Source of the DNA: Trichopria drosophilae
Taxonomy: Eukaryota; Arthropoda; Insecta; Hymenoptera; Diapriidae
Direction: 5' to 3'
DNA length: 64,000 nt
Assembly: GCA_030407085.1 (NCBI GenBank)
Contig: CM059582.1
Coordinates: 54,015,001-54,079,000, forward strand
The notes under the pieces are model-generated. The model did no database searches. It was not told where the DNA came from and worked only from the letters and a program-made list of their open reading frames with translations. Below are positions 36,976-49,077 of the stretch, piece by piece (the first letter of the stretch is position 1; each line of letters begins with the position of its first letter). Position numbers and translations under genes: made by a program.

Positions 36976-38392
36976 ATATCCAAAATTACTTCTTACGGTT
37001 GCCAATGAAACATTATACACTCTTGTATTTTGTCACTTTTTGGATATACAGACAAAGTGATTTACAAATAATGAATAAGGCCCAGGCAAAGCCGAATTTA
37101 GTTGAATGCCTTATTATATAAAACATTCACATATATGTGAATTTCTTAGATTGAGACTGTGTAAAATTCCTAAATAACAATATTCAACAAGAATACATTA
37201 TTTTGAAAAACATTGGAATATAAAATGTAGGAAAATATTTATAGTTCTGAAAATGAATTAAGCGAAAAATAAAGTGTTGGGTATGATATTTATTATCGGA
37301 ATTATTTGGTTCAACTTTCAAAACATTGATCCAGGAACTGTAAATATTAAACTTTGGTTCCATTCCTAAAGTCTATTTATCAGACATTCGCCGTGCTCTC
37401 CGATTTCGATGCCCTGCTGCTCTCCTCTTAATGCAATGAAAACCCATTTCTATAATGGGAGCAACGAATCCGCAAAGCGGCGAACATCGCGACGGCACCT
37501 ATCGGTCGCTACCTTAATCTTATAGCGGAATCGTCTTGTTTGTAACAAAATTATGCACAATAATTAAATATTCCCTTAATAATTATGAACCATTTACGAG
37601 TTTTTGCATTTGGGATAATTGACGATTGCTCACTTGAATACTTATAAGCATAAAAAAATAATTATATGTTAATTACACTTCATTTGTAATGAAAAATCCT
37701 TTTTATAATTTATATGAATTGTAAAGAAGTAAACAAACAATATAGTCAATTCTTGTATAGGATTTAGATACAGAACTGTTCACAAATTTAAATAAATGCA
37801 ATTAAAAACTAAAAAATAGTACTTTTTATGAATCTTCATCCGCTGTAATGAAAGTTTTGTATGATTTATAGAATACATATTTTTTTTGTTACAGCGTGAG
37901 CAAAATGCTATTTTCTACACTTTTTTTCGCATTTTACCCACACTTTGTAACAAAAAATTTCGACACACGTGCAAAAATGTTTTTTTGGACGAACGTGGTT
38001 GCGGCACAACCCTCAGATTCGTTGGAAAAACACTTTTTCCCACTTGTATCGAAAAACTACAATTTTTAAATTAATGCTAGTAGACTACAGAAATGTAATA
38101 GAGAAATTTTTAGGAATTTTCGTTGATTTTTCAGGCTGAAAAAATGTGTTTACATATACATGACATACATGTTAACGATCGATGACCTACCAGGCATATC
38201 CCGCGCTTCAAATTGCGCATCAAAACAATTATTGTCTTCGTCTAACTAGTAAAGTTAGAACGAGACAGATAGCTACGACCTACGCGCGGGTTTATGCGCT
38301 CATGCGCAATTCGACAGTTATAGGTTATGTCCGTCTATTTATTTACATTTTTATCCTGCTGTTTCGTGATGGGTTAAAAAAGTTAGTAAAAG
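36976..38392. other. Intergenic, with CpG-containing upstream region of the THAP gene
   Basis: Mostly AT-rich. A short GC-richer island at about 37390-37510 has no recognised content. The 200 bases before the THAP start are richer in CpG (CCCGCGCTTCAAATTGCGCA, TACGCGCGGG, TGCGCTCATGCGCA); the last resembles an NRF1-type palindrome. That makes it the likely TATA-less promoter, by inference. Confidence 0.4.
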
Positions 38393-39415
38393 ATGGTAAC
38401 CAATTGTGTTGCCTGTAAAAAAAGGTACAAAAAAGGTTCCGGAATTTCCTTCCATGTGTAAGTAACAACTAAGTTGGTGCATTAGTTGAAATGTCAATAT
38501 TCTGCATAATTTTTGTCTACAGCTTTCCCAAGGACCTGAACAGACGTAACTCATGGATGAAAATTCTGGGATTGACTGCTATTGAAAAATGGAACAAAAT
38601 TTGTTCGTTGCATTTCTCAACGGACAGTTTTCTCCCTCATCGACAATATGGATTACCATTGCTCAAACCTGACGCAATACCAACAGTACATTTGCGTCAC
38701 ACTTCAAAAACTCGTGAAATGTATGTTTCTTAGATTCCTCATATAAATTTTTTGCTATTCTTTATTCTAATGATAATCGTTTGATAGAATTCGTGCAAGT
38801 GGAAGTGACGTTGCTGAAACGAATATTGGAATCAAAGTCAAACCGTTTGTTCAACCAGTTCGAAATCCTTTGAAAACTATTGATCAAGAAGCTAAATTGG
38901 TTCCTTTGGAAATCCTTAGATTGTATGGAGATCACGATTATACATATCGTTTACTTCCGGAATCGATAAATGTAACAATGTAAGTTTTTCAATACAAGCT
39001 AATGTTTATATGCAATTAATTTATTTTCTTTACAGGGATAATATTTTTCATCATGATGTTTCGTCTTCCGAAGATTACGAAAAACAAGATTCGCTGCATC
39101 AGTAAGTACATAAATTCTTGTTTCCAAATTTACATTTTTTATATGACGATTAACTTTAGAATTGCAACATCGTCGCAATGTCCTCTACAACAAAAGAAAC
39201 GGAAACGTCAAGTATGGCAAGTGGCCAACATTGGCAGTGGCACTGATTTTGCAGCGAATAGGATGGATCGTCATGTCAATCTAGTGAAACGTAAGCTTGA
39301 GGATCAAAGAAAGAAGTTTCGAGCGCTACAACGGAAGTATCGGGCACAAGAAAAGAAATTGCGTATTGCTTGCAGTCGAATACAAGAATTGGAATCGCAA
39401 CTGCGCAGTAAATAA
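38393..39415 (+). CDS. THAP-domain protein with C-terminal coiled coil (complete, 258 residues)
   Basis: Five exons: 38393-38457, 38523-38720, 38788-38979, 39036-39101, 39160-39415; all four introns are phase 2, short (55-70 bases) and GT-AG. The THAP zinc finger spans residues 1-80: MVTNCVACKKRYKKGSGISF gives Cys5-x2-Cys8, then FPKD at 23-26, Trp33 and Trp45, ICSLHF giving Cys49-x2-His52, and AIPTVH, the AVPTIF-like box. The C2CH spacing of 40 residues fits the family. A linker follows. The last 65 residues (VKRKLEDQRKKFRALQRKYR onward) form a basic coiled coil, common in THAP proteins and used for dimerisation. THAP proteins bind DNA as transcription regulators or derive from P-element transposase; no transposase domain is present here. 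The upstream ATG at 38393 starts exactly at the family N-terminus. Confidence 0.92.
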
Positions 39416-40271
39416 TATCTTATAAGTTGATTTCGTTATGTTTATATCGTTTCTAAATGTAAAACTTTTCAAGACTGCTGAATTAAGCAACAGATTTACT
39501 GATTTGCATTTAAAATTTAAGTTATATTTAAGTTACCGAGTTACCCAAAAAGTATTGGAACTCGCTAAAATAAGACATTTACCTATTTTGGTATAGTATT
39601 GAATACTGAGACAAGATATTTATTTATAATTTTCAGAAATTTGGAACTTAAAATTTGAAAATTAAAAAAACATGACAATGTATAGTTTAATTTGTTTACG
39701 AAAGATTTCTTTTAATATATTTTACGAATGTTTAATACTTCCAAATGTATTATTTGCAAAGTATTTGACTGCACGAGTGCAATTTACAAAAAAATAATTT
39801 TTGTTATACAACGAAATGTTTTAACTAGAAACTAAATGAAATATTTCTTCCACTTCTTTCATATTGAGATGTATTTTATTAAAAAATGTAAATTAGAAGA
39901 GGAGTCTACTTGTATTTTTTGTTAGATATCATGTATGTTAATAACATATGAATTTGAGTTTTTTAAAAAACAGTGTTTAAATAATTTATTAACCAAACTA
40001 ACTAAAATATTAATTAGTAATAGATTGCGACTGTTCGCAAGTTGAAAATTGTATATAACAGGAAATGATTAAAAAATGGTGCAACTTCCTGAATATGCAG
40101 ATTATTGTAACAGTCGATTATGTATAGACATTTGAATGTAGATATTTTGAAAATATAAAACTACTTGTTCTTGTTATTTTTGTTAAGAGACTGGATTTAA
40201 TGCTAAAATCGTAATATTATTTTAAAAAATATGACGTTCCAATATATTACCAGAAAAACTAATATGGTTAA

Positions 40272-41024
40272 CCACTTCAGTGGTAGCTGTTTAAATAAGT
40301 GCCAGAAGTGGTACAGCCCTGTACTTAAGATATCGAAAAACGGTGAAACACGGTTTCCATTTTTTCCTAAAATATATCATTTAACATTTAATTAATCATT
40401 TAAAAAATCAAGTAATATTTCACATTTATGTCGGCCATCTTGAATCCACCAATTTACAAAATCTGACTTCAAATTCGTAATCAGCGACCCAAAAAATTCC
40501 CGAGTACCAACTTTCATCAAAATCAAGTAAATTTTTTACATTCATGTCGGCCATCTTGGAACCGACATTTTGAATTTTCAAAATCTGATTTCAGATTTAT
40601 AATCAGCGGCCCCGAAAACCCCCGAGAACCCAGTTTCATAAAGTTTGGGTAATTTTTCGCATTTCGGTCGGCCATCTTGGATCCGCCATTTTGAATTTTC
40701 AAAATCTAACTTCAGATTCGTAATCAGCGACCCCGAAAACCCCCGAGTAACAATTTTCAGCTGTTTTCCGTATAAAGAAAAATGTGCGCCGCATATTTTA
40801 ATAAATTTAGCAAATTTACAGCCGCCATATTGGATCCGCCATTTTGAATTTTCCCATTTCGACGACAGATTCGGATTCAGCGACCCAAAATATCTTGGTA
40901 TACGAAGTTTCATGCAAATTCATTAAGAATTGTAAAAGTTATTGCAAAATGTACACATATGATCCATTACCACGTTTGTCAATAATTTTTTTTGTACATA
41001 TAGGATCCATTACCATTGAAGTGG
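40272..41024 (-). mobile_element. Complete TTAA-flanked MITE with tandem GGATCC/ATGGCGG monomers, copy 2
   Basis: TTAA at 40268-40271 and 41025-41028 bound a 753-bp element with inverted ends CCACTTCAGTGGTA and CCACTTCAATGGTA. TTAA duplication and CC-starting ends point to a piggyBac-type non-autonomous element, by inference. It has four monomers, with diagnostic cores at about 40437, 40553, 40672 and 40826. Orientation is opposite to copy 1, and the two are nearly identical over hundreds of bases, so they spread recently. Confidence 0.8.
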
Positions 41025-41144
41025 TTAAAAAGATTAATTAATCCTTTTCATGCCAAAAGTCTACAATTATTTTGTGATTTTCAAGTGAATATTTAACTGT
41101 GTAATGATAAGCAAACAAATTTCAAAACCACATTTTCTGGCGTA

Positions 41145-41643
41145 CAGTAAAACCTCTCACTAACGACACCTCCCATCAACGACAGAAAGTCACTCTCACG
41201 AACGCCTACGAGATACAGTAGTCCTTCCCTTAAGGTTTAAATTTTAGCTTTCAAGATGGCGGCTTCTTCCCTTAAGGTTTACTTTCCCCTGACCCCCACT
41301 ACCAGAGTTTTTCGTGCTCGACTGCACGCCGCGTGCCTGCGGTTGGTTCACAGGCGGTAACAAAGTGTCTGGTGGTGGGAGAGGCCGTGAGGGGAAAAAT
41401 AAAACATAAGGGAAGAAAGTTTAGTAAGAAAGGGGAGTAACCTTAAGGGGAGGACTACTGTACCTCTCCTGATCCCTTCCACCGGGTGTCTGTCCGTGTA
41501 AATACGACGCCCTGCCCGCAGAGCGTATTTTATTGGTCAGAATCATGATAGTGGTGGAAGTCTTTCTCTCTCGAGTAGTCGTTCGTAAGAGGTATAAGGG
41601 GAGGGCTAGGAACCAAACCAGTCGTTAGTAAGAGGTCCTACTG
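41145..41643. mobile_element. TA-flanked MITE, ends CAGTAAAACCTCTCACTAAC, nested
   Basis: TA at 41143-41144 and 41644-41645. The left end is CAGTAAAACCTCTCACTAAC and the right end, inverted, CAGTAGGACCTCTTACTAAC. Pogo/Tigger-like by its CAGTA start and TA target. It lies in the left arm of the TTAA foldback and carries a third element at 41216-41460. Confidence 0.8.
41216..41460. mobile_element. TA-flanked MITE, ends CAGTAGTCCTTCCCTTAAGG, innermost
   Basis: TA at 41214-41215 and 41461-41462. Ends are CAGTAGTCCTTCCCTTAAGG and, inverted, CAGTAGTCCTCCCCTTAAGG. The 245-bp interior is GC-rich compared with the surroundings and includes CAAGATGGCGGC, a perfect YY1-type motif. Removing it would rejoin the host element's AGATACCTCTCC. 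Confidence 0.8.
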
Positions 41644-42566
41644 TACTTTTGTTTGTACTTTTCAAATCTGCTATTAGTTTCGTTCTATGACGATTTATTT
41701 TTTCAAAATGACGGCTAATTTACAAAAAAAACGTGATTTTTTATATTTTTTTATTTGTTTGATGTACTGGCTAATAATGTTCCCGTTGTCAGATCGGTGC
41801 AAGCTTGTGGATCCTGTGGAATAATAACCACAACTAAAATTTAAGCTACGCAGGACGTCAAAATTCAAAATGGCCGATCCAATATGGCGGCTTTTATACT
41901 CATTTTTTACGGTTTTTTTAATTTTATTTTGTTTTTAGTCCATGACATTTGCTTTTTTAATAGATTTATTATATTTATCTCAGTTTGATATCGAATATGA
42001 AAGAAAATAAAATATTTTCCATTATTTTTAATTCCACATCATCTTATATTGCTATTTTCTATCATAATCGGTATCAGACTGAGATAAATGTAACAAAACT
42101 ATCAAAAAAGTAAGCGTCAGGGACTAAAAATATACAAAAAAAGAATAAACATTAAACATGTACGTAAAAACCGCCATATTGGATTGGCCATTTCGAATTT
42201 TAACATTCTACGTCGCTTAAAGTTTAGTTATGGTGATTATTCCACAGGATCTAGACGCTAGTGCCGGTCTGGAAACGGGAACATTACTAGCCAGTACGTT
42301 AAAGAAATAAACAAATTTTAAAAATCACGTTTTTTTGTAAATTAGCCGCCATTTTGAAAAAATCAAACGTCATACAACAAAACTAATAGCATATTTGAAA
42401 AGTACGGATAAAAACAAGTTAGAAAATATGGTTTTGAAATTTTTTTGCTTATCATTAGACAAATAAATATTCACTTGAAAAACATGACAAAATTATGGCC
42501 GTTTGGTATGAAAAGGGTTAATATAAACACATGAAAAAATTAAAAAATCGACAAACATAAATAACA

Positions 42567-42990
42567 ATTAATTAAAATTACCTATATGACTATTACAGTT
42601 CGTAAATATTGGTAAATGCAGAGAACTTCTGGTTTTGATTCCAGAAGTATTTTTAACCTCATTTTTCGAAATTTATGAAATTTCCGTATTCAAGGCTATT
42701 TTAATATTTATTTTTAAAATGCATTTTAAAAATAGAGATTGATGGTCCGAGTTTTTTCAAAATTTTTCAGCATATTTTCGGATTTGTCATATTTTTCTAA
42801 TATTTATCACCATCAATCTGTATTTTTAAAATTAATTTTTAAAATAAATATTAAAATAGCCTCGAATACGGAAATTTCATAAATTTCGAAAAAGTAGGCT
42901 AAAAATACTTCTGGAATCAAAACCAGAAGTTCTCTGCATTTACCATCTTTACGAACTGTAATAGTCATATAGGAATTTTAATTAATTAAT
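42567..42990. repeat. Foldback MITE of about 420 bp
   Basis: Left arm: AATTACCTATATGACTATTA, then CAGAGAACTTCTGGTTTTGA, TTCCGTATTCAAGGC and AATATTTATTTTTAAAAT. The right arm repeats these inverted, ending GTCATATAGGAATTTTAATT. The centre is near 42780. TTAA lies at both edges (inside AATTAATTAA), so a TTAA insertion is possible. Confidence 0.7.
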
Positions 42991-43357
42991 GTTAACGGTT
43001 CATTTGCAGAAAAAAATAATAAATAATTTATATAATTCATAAACCCACTGTAAAAAAATAACCCTCAACATACAACAAAGTGTTGATAACAATAAAATAT
43101 TTTCAAAAAATGATCTATAAAAATATTAAGAAAAAGCCATAACTGCATTCGGTATAATTCACGGAAAACAGAAAAACATTTTTCTGTTTATTGGACGCGA
43201 TTTTACTGGGACACTAAATATTGCGTAACAGTGAATTCATGATAAACAATAAACAATAAAATAAATTTATTGAAAATTGACCGTTGCGGTGTTCAAAGAT
43301 TTGTCATAATCTTTTCTCGACTTTAACAGCTGTATCTTGAATCAATCGATATGCGAT

Positions 43358-43866
43358 TTAACAAAATATATGAACTTCAACTAGGAATTTATTTGTTTTG
43401 CCCCGAATCAACCTAACCTCTTCAAAACGTCAATATCTCGAAAAAATAAACCTTATTCTATCAATTATGAACATTATTGATGAAATTCGCGTATAAACAT
43501 TATTGCATGATTTTGAATTATTTCATGAAATATGGTCGGCCATATCGGATCCACCATCTTGAATTTTAAAAATCTCGCCTCAAATTCATGATGAACAACC
43601 CAAAAAAAACCCGTATACCCATTTTATCGCGATTTTGAAGCATTTTATTGAATTTCAGTCCGCCATATTGGATCCGCTATCTTGAATTTCAAAAATCTAA
43701 CCTCAAATTGCTGATCAGCAACTTCGAAAACCCCTGGACCTCCGTTTTAGGGAAAATTATACCACTAGAGATGCGAATTTCATCAATAATGTTCATAATT
43801 GATAGAATAATTAAATTAGGTTGATTAGGGACAAAAAAAATTCCTAGTTGAAGTTCATATATTTTG
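43358..43866. repeat. Foldback with internal GGATCC/CCATNTT repeats
   Basis: The left arm (AAAATATATGAACTTCAACT, CTATCAATTATGAACATTAT) is inverted in 43740-43866. Between the arms, 43530-43740 has two tandem monomers with GGATCCACCATCTTGAATTT and GGATCCGCTATCTTGAATTT, a diverged form of the monomers in the TTAA MITEs. The sequence CCCGTCCTTAATGGG-TTAA at 44117-44130 may be an outer terminus. Confidence 0.55.
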
Positions 43867-44139
43867 TGCACTTTTGGTTGCAGAAAGGCATCGATACGAA
43901 AAAAAATGCACAAAAAACGAAACACACGAAATTTTGTTCATTTTTTTTTAAATGCGCCATATTGGTTTTTAAAGCAATTTAAATGCAATTTTGACCACGC
44001 CAATCGAAAGAGCATACTCGAAAATGATAGGGCTGGTCACTATCAAGTCTATATTAATCTTATTTCCTGTTGAGAATGAAAGTCGAAAATCAACGTAAAT
44101 ATGTGCGTCTCCCGTCCTTAATGGGTTAATTTGTTACTA

Positions 44140-46370
44140 AATTTTAATTGGAAAATTATATTAAATATTTTTAAATAACATTGATCAAAAGGGTCGGTTA
44201 ATTTAAGTAAAGTTTAAATTACAAAATGAACCCTATAAACTACAAAAATAATTTTGTATCCCGTTATTTTTATAAACTTACTTGCTAGTAAATATAATAA
44301 TGAGTTCATATACAAGCCAAATATTTCTTATAGAATTTCAGAATTATTCCTGCAATTAAACAGTTTATGTTAAATTAATAAAAAAAACTAAAATAAATAA
44401 TTTTTTATTAATTAATTAATAATTCAATATTTATTTTCATGATTTAATATAAAAGCAAGTAATGTTTACTGTTTTGATAATGCTGAATATTATAAGAAAC
44501 TTTGGAAAAATTAGAAATAAATTACACTTTTTTAAAACACATAAATTTCGGATATCTGCAGAATAATTTAAGGAGATGCTTTATTAAAAATGAAAAAATA
44601 CACAATTTAAAATAATATTTTACCCCACTTTTATACCGTAAGTATCTTCTAATATTATAGTTGATAAATTTAAGTATTTTTACTTGATTGTTTATTGAGA
44701 TATGTAAAAAAATAGGATATTCTTTAAATATATTATTTTAAAATGAAACGCTACATGTTATGAAAATACAAAATCATTACAAAAATAATAAATCACATTC
44801 ATTTTCAAACAAAAATAAATAATGTGTAACGTATATAAATAATTTAAAAGTGATCACATTATTCAATCATCGAAAACAATACACAAAAATTGTCTTTCTC
44901 TTAATTTGAAAAAAAAAATCTTTTGAATACTTGGCAATAGATTGTATCAAAAATGCCTTTGTATTTCGTACTAAGCCAAAAAGGTTTGAAACTCTTAAAC
45001 CACAATGGGTAAATTCCATAATTACGATTTAATACAGTTACGCATAAAATTAGATTATAACTATTTCATTTAATGAAAATTAAATAATTATTTTTGAAAT
45101 TAGTTAAGCATAAAATTTAATTTTAACAATTTTCTAGAAATATTCAAAATTAAATTAATTTAAATAATATTTTTAATAATATTAAAGTTTTTAGCATATT
45201 TTGGACTGAAATATTTTGTTGTAACATTTTTTTTCGTAATATATTGTCCAAGTCCCATTTTTTAAGAACCGATTATTTAATAGTATTTTAATTTTATCAT
45301 TCAATGTACCATCGAACGAGAATTTCTTGAAGAAATACTAACAAGTTACTACTAACTAAATAATGTTTCATACAAATATAAACACCAATTTATGTACGAA
45401 TGGAAACGATTTAACTTTGAAATCTTTACCGTTTGTCCTATACATTCTTCCTTTCTGTCTACGAAATAAAATCAAAATATCGCATATAAACATTTATATG
45501 ACATATTCTTTTAAAACATATTAATATGGTAATTATTTTACAGCTAATAAATAATTTTAAAAAATGAATACTATTGAAAACTGACAATCAAATTTGAATG
45601 GATGAGTGGAAGTTACAATAAATTTCTGTAAAAATATACAATTTTCACAACTGCTAATGCAATCAATTGTAGATCTGTTGTTTAATTGTATGAAATTAAA
45701 TATCTGTACTTAAAAACCTATTAATATTCATTAAAGTAAGAAATAATTTACAGTTGCTCTACTAGAAAACTTTAGATCGTAATAATACGAGATATACTAA
45801 ATAAATTACGCTTGATATAAATATGAACAATGTACGATCTCTAGTAACATTTATTTTATATAAAAAATATAATTTAAAATCTGTGATTTGAGCATAACAT
45901 TTGTAAATTAATAGCCAACTCTTTATTGTAATCATCAGTTTATTTTTGAAAACTCCCACATGTAGATATTTAAAAAAACTGGGAAAAATTATATTTTCAT
46001 GTCTGATGTACACGATTGTATGAAATTGTCTATAACTCAATGTAAATCAAATATCTCAAAAACTATTTTATATAATAAACAATACTTAATGTAAATATAA
46101 ACATTGTTCAATTTTCTTTCTATTATTTACCCTACGAGTACAAACAGAATTGCATGTACCAAAATTCATATAATTGCGTTGTTGACACGGCTGTCCAGCG
46201 AGGAAGTTCCGTGGAAAAATGACAATTAAAACGAAATAGTGGGATGTCTTAAGGTTGATGTAAATATCACATATCCGTTTGATTTGAAATCCTAGCTGAT
46301 CATTAAAGCAAGATATCTTCAAAAATATATCGAAAAGTATCAATATAGTACTGGACTAATACGAGTACCA
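44140..46370. other. Intergenic, nothing recognised
   Basis: Very AT-rich sequence with no convincing ORF, repeat or inverted structure. Frames at 45762-46040 and 46086-46343 are Ile/Tyr/Phe-rich by composition. Confidence 0.5.
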
Positions 46371-46374
46371 AAAA

Positions 46375-47095
46375 GGACACGTGTATCAAAAATGTAGTTT
46401 TTAAGGAAAAATATTGGTTTTTCAAACAAAAGTTGCAGACAATAGTTGTAGATTTTCAAATTTTGAATATTTTTTGTGTTATATTTTTTGCTATCGTCAA
46501 TAGTTTTTGAGAAAAATGAGAATTTGTGACGTAAATATGACAAATAGGTAAGACTTTATTAAGTGGGTCACGAAATTACTAAGTGTTGTTGTTTTTTTAA
46601 ATTAATATACCAAAATAATGTCATAGTAGTGAGCAATAAGTTACACAAATTTTATTGCAAAATTTTAATTTGTTGCTTCGTTATAAAGAAATGAACTTTC
46701 CAGGAGATTTTTTTCAAAATTTCATATCTTTGAAACGAATTGTTCAAATTTAATGAAATTTGTTGTGTAAGTAAGTGACATCGTTATAATTAATCTTTTT
46801 CATTTGAAAAATGTTTCATCCCTGCAAACACAAAAGTAACAGTTATGTAACAACTACGTAACATTTATGTAACAATGTAACCATTACGTAAATATTGCAT
46901 AACTGTTACTTTCATTGTTTGCAGGGATTAGTTGGTAAAAAAAGTTATATTTTTAAAGAAATTAAAATGTAAACAACTTCTCCGCCAATAATACAAAAAG
47001 TATTCAAAATTTAAAAATCTCCAACTTTTGTCTAAAGCTTTTTTTTTTGAAAAACCAAAATTTTTCCCCTAAAAACGACATCGATATGTTTTTGA
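46375..47095. repeat. Foldback element with a 107-bp palindrome in its centre
   Basis: The left arm phrases TTTTTAAGGAAAAATATTGG, AAACAAAAGTTG and TTTTGAATATTTTTTGT reappear inverted at 46990-47090 (ACAAAAAGTATTCAAAAT, CAACTTTTGTCT, CCAAAATTTTTCCCCTAAAA). The centre has a separate small MITE at 46820-46926 with ends CCCTGCAAACACAAAAGTAA and its inverse. Confidence 0.6.
46820..46926. mobile_element. Small palindromic MITE, CCCTGCAAAC ends
   Basis: CCCTGCAAACACAAAAGTAA and the inverse TTACTTTCATTGTTTGCAGGG bound an interior made of repeated GTAACNNTTA phrases (ACAGTTATGTAACAACTACG and similar). Confidence 0.6.
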
Positions 47096-47099
47096 CTAT

Positions 47100-48619
47100 C
47101 CCAGTAAACGAAAAAAGATTGAAAAGTATTAAAAAGGGATCAATTGGGATTAAAATGAGACTATGTTTAATACATTTCGTTCAAAAAAGAGATTAGAGTG
47201 GTTTTGAATTCTAGTAAATTCCAAAGTAGGTATGTAAATTGAATTTATTGAATCCCTGTGAATCCTCCTCGAATAATCATTGTGAAAATCAATCCCCTTG
47301 AATGCCATAACTGGGATTGAAAAACGTATGTTTCAATCCCTGTGCATTCCACATCTGTCAGTATCGTCAGTAGTCAATATATATATATTAAATACCATTT
47401 CTGGAATTAAAAATTCCTTTCTTGGATCCCTTTGAATACCATTTATTACCAATATTTGAAAGAATCCCATTTAATACAAGATATGGGATTTAAGATTATA
47501 TTCTTTGAATACCGTCGAATACCAATTACCAATCCCAGTAAACAAAAAAAGATTGAAAGGTTTAGAAGGGGGATTAATAGAGATTAAAATTTGATTGTTT
47601 TTATCTCATTTGGTTCAAAAAGAGTATTGGAATGATTTTTAATCCCAATAAAACCCCAAGTATGAAAAGAATTTTGACTTATTGAATCCCCTCAAATGCC
47701 GTTCTACAAACGGTCATCAAAATGAATTCCAGCGAATACAAGATTTGGAATTAAAAAATATCTCATTGTTTCCCCTCAAATTCCTCCCATTAACAACTAC
47801 CATTCAATACCAAATATGGGATAAAAGAATGTATTACTGAATCCCCTCGAAATATATCAATTACCACATCAAAATTAATTCCACTGTATTCCACATTTGG
47901 AATTCAAACTCATTTTAATGAATTCCCTTGAATAACCATGGCCCTAAATTAATTTTGAATTCCAGCCCAGGATTGCAAAAGATATATTATGGATCCTCTT
48001 GAATACCAACGATTCCAAACATTAAAACTTATCCCAACGGATACCAAATTTGGAATTGTGTTCAGTGCATACTGAATTTACTATTGTGATAAAATTATTA
48101 AAAACATAAATAATGATCATTGAATAGATTCACGAGTTCATAAAATTATATGTAGATTAACTTTTGTTTCATATAACAAAAATTTGAAACAACATATTTT
48201 CGAGCGCGAAAAAAAGATTTAAAAAATGTTTTATGTAATTCTGTTATTTTATATATACGCAGAAAAAGACCAACTCTTTGTTTCTAAAGTAAATAATTCA
48301 GTGAAATTTCGCTGTGAATTGTGGTATTTAATGTATTTTAGCCTGCCCGAATACATTATTATATAAACACGTAGAAAAATTCTCTACTTTCTGTTTCAAC
48401 TTTTCGTTATTTTTTGCATTATTTTATAACAGTGAGTGTAGCCGAGTGGTTGCGCTTCCAACTTGCTGCGCAGAGGATCGTGGTCTCATCTGCTTTTTTT
48501 TTAATTTATGGATTTGGAATTGTATGAGGTTAAAAAAGATAGAATTTTTTCAATTTCAATACCAACAAAAAAGAGATTAAAATTTTTGAATCACTTTTAA
48601 TCTTTTTTCGTTTACTGGG
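47100..48619. mobile_element. 1.5-kb element with CCCAGTAAACGAAAAAAGAT ends and internal tandem repeats
   Basis: The left end CCCAGTAAACGAAAAAAGAT is inverted at 48597-48619 (ATCTTTTTTCGTTTACTGGG). Inside, a near copy of the left end recurs at 47543 (CCCAGTAAACAAAAAAAGAT), starting a second unit in direct orientation. Many short degenerate units of the kind GAATCCCCTYGAATACCA and TGGGATTNAAA follow. A tRNA-like segment lies near the right end. The same ends occur at 57720-57877. Confidence 0.7.
48431..48500 (+). repeat. tRNA-like segment (probable tRNA-derived SINE head)
   Basis: TAGCCGAGTGG at 48439-48449 matches the polymerase III A box (TRGCNNAGYNGG). The phrases CTTCCAACTTGCTGCGCAGA and GGATCGTGGTC (48475-48485) resemble an anticodon arm and a degenerate B box (GGTTCGANNCC). 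It is too poor for a working tRNA gene; the B box is mutated and pairing is incomplete. It lies in a transposable element. Confidence 0.5.
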
Positions 48620-48643
48620 TAAGTCACAACTCTCATACGGTTT

Positions 48644-49077
48644 AATTTACAAAATTGAGACATCACATTTCGTATTCTTTGGGATGTTATGAGTAAAATA
48701 TGCTCTAGTTGAGTCGAATACGACTATTTAAAGCTGAGTTATCATTTTTCAACGCTGAAACCAGATTTCACGCTAAGATATTCCATTTTCACTACAGGAT
48801 AACATGACACTAAAATGTTTTTTACAAATAGGTACGCAAATATATGCGCAAAAAGATATGGAATATAATCATCCACAGCCTAATATTGTTTAATTTTTTA
48901 TGAAATTGTTACAGGAACAAAAAACATTTTATTTCCTTTACCAGATTTTTGCCAAAAAGTATTATTGTACAAAACATACAATAACTCAGCTTTAAATAGT
49001 CGTATTCGACTTAAGCTTATTTTACTCTTAAGATCTCAAAGACTATGAAATGGTGCTGTCCTAATTTTGTAAATTAA
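48644..49077. repeat. Foldback MITE of about 430 bp
   Basis: The left arm (TTTAATTTACAAAATTGAGA, AGTCGAATACGACTATTTAA, AGCTGAGTTAT) is inverted in 48978-49077 (ATAACTCAGCTTTAAATAGT, CCTAATTTTGTAAATTAA). Its right end abuts the TTAA of the next element. Confidence 0.65.

Larger units (their letters stand above)
41042..42517. mobile_element. TTAA-flanked long foldback element hosting two nested elements
   Basis: TTAA precedes TCCTTTTCATGCCAAAAG and follows the inverse of CCCTTTTCATACCAAACG. The arms match nearly to a centre near 42030, with phrases such as CAAGTGAATATTTA and TTCCACAGGATC seen in both. Each arm has AAAATGGCCGATCCAATATG or its inverse. The left arm is interrupted by a TA-flanked element at 41145-41643. 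Confidence 0.75.

Noticed and set aside
38182..38418. Frame of 78 codons overlapping the THAP start
   Set aside because: The frame at 38393 gives the Cys-x2-Cys of the THAP finger and the right splice phase; the longer upstream frame does not.
48431..48500. A functional tRNA gene
   Set aside because: The B box is mutated, the acceptor stem does not pair convincingly, and the segment is inside a transposable element.
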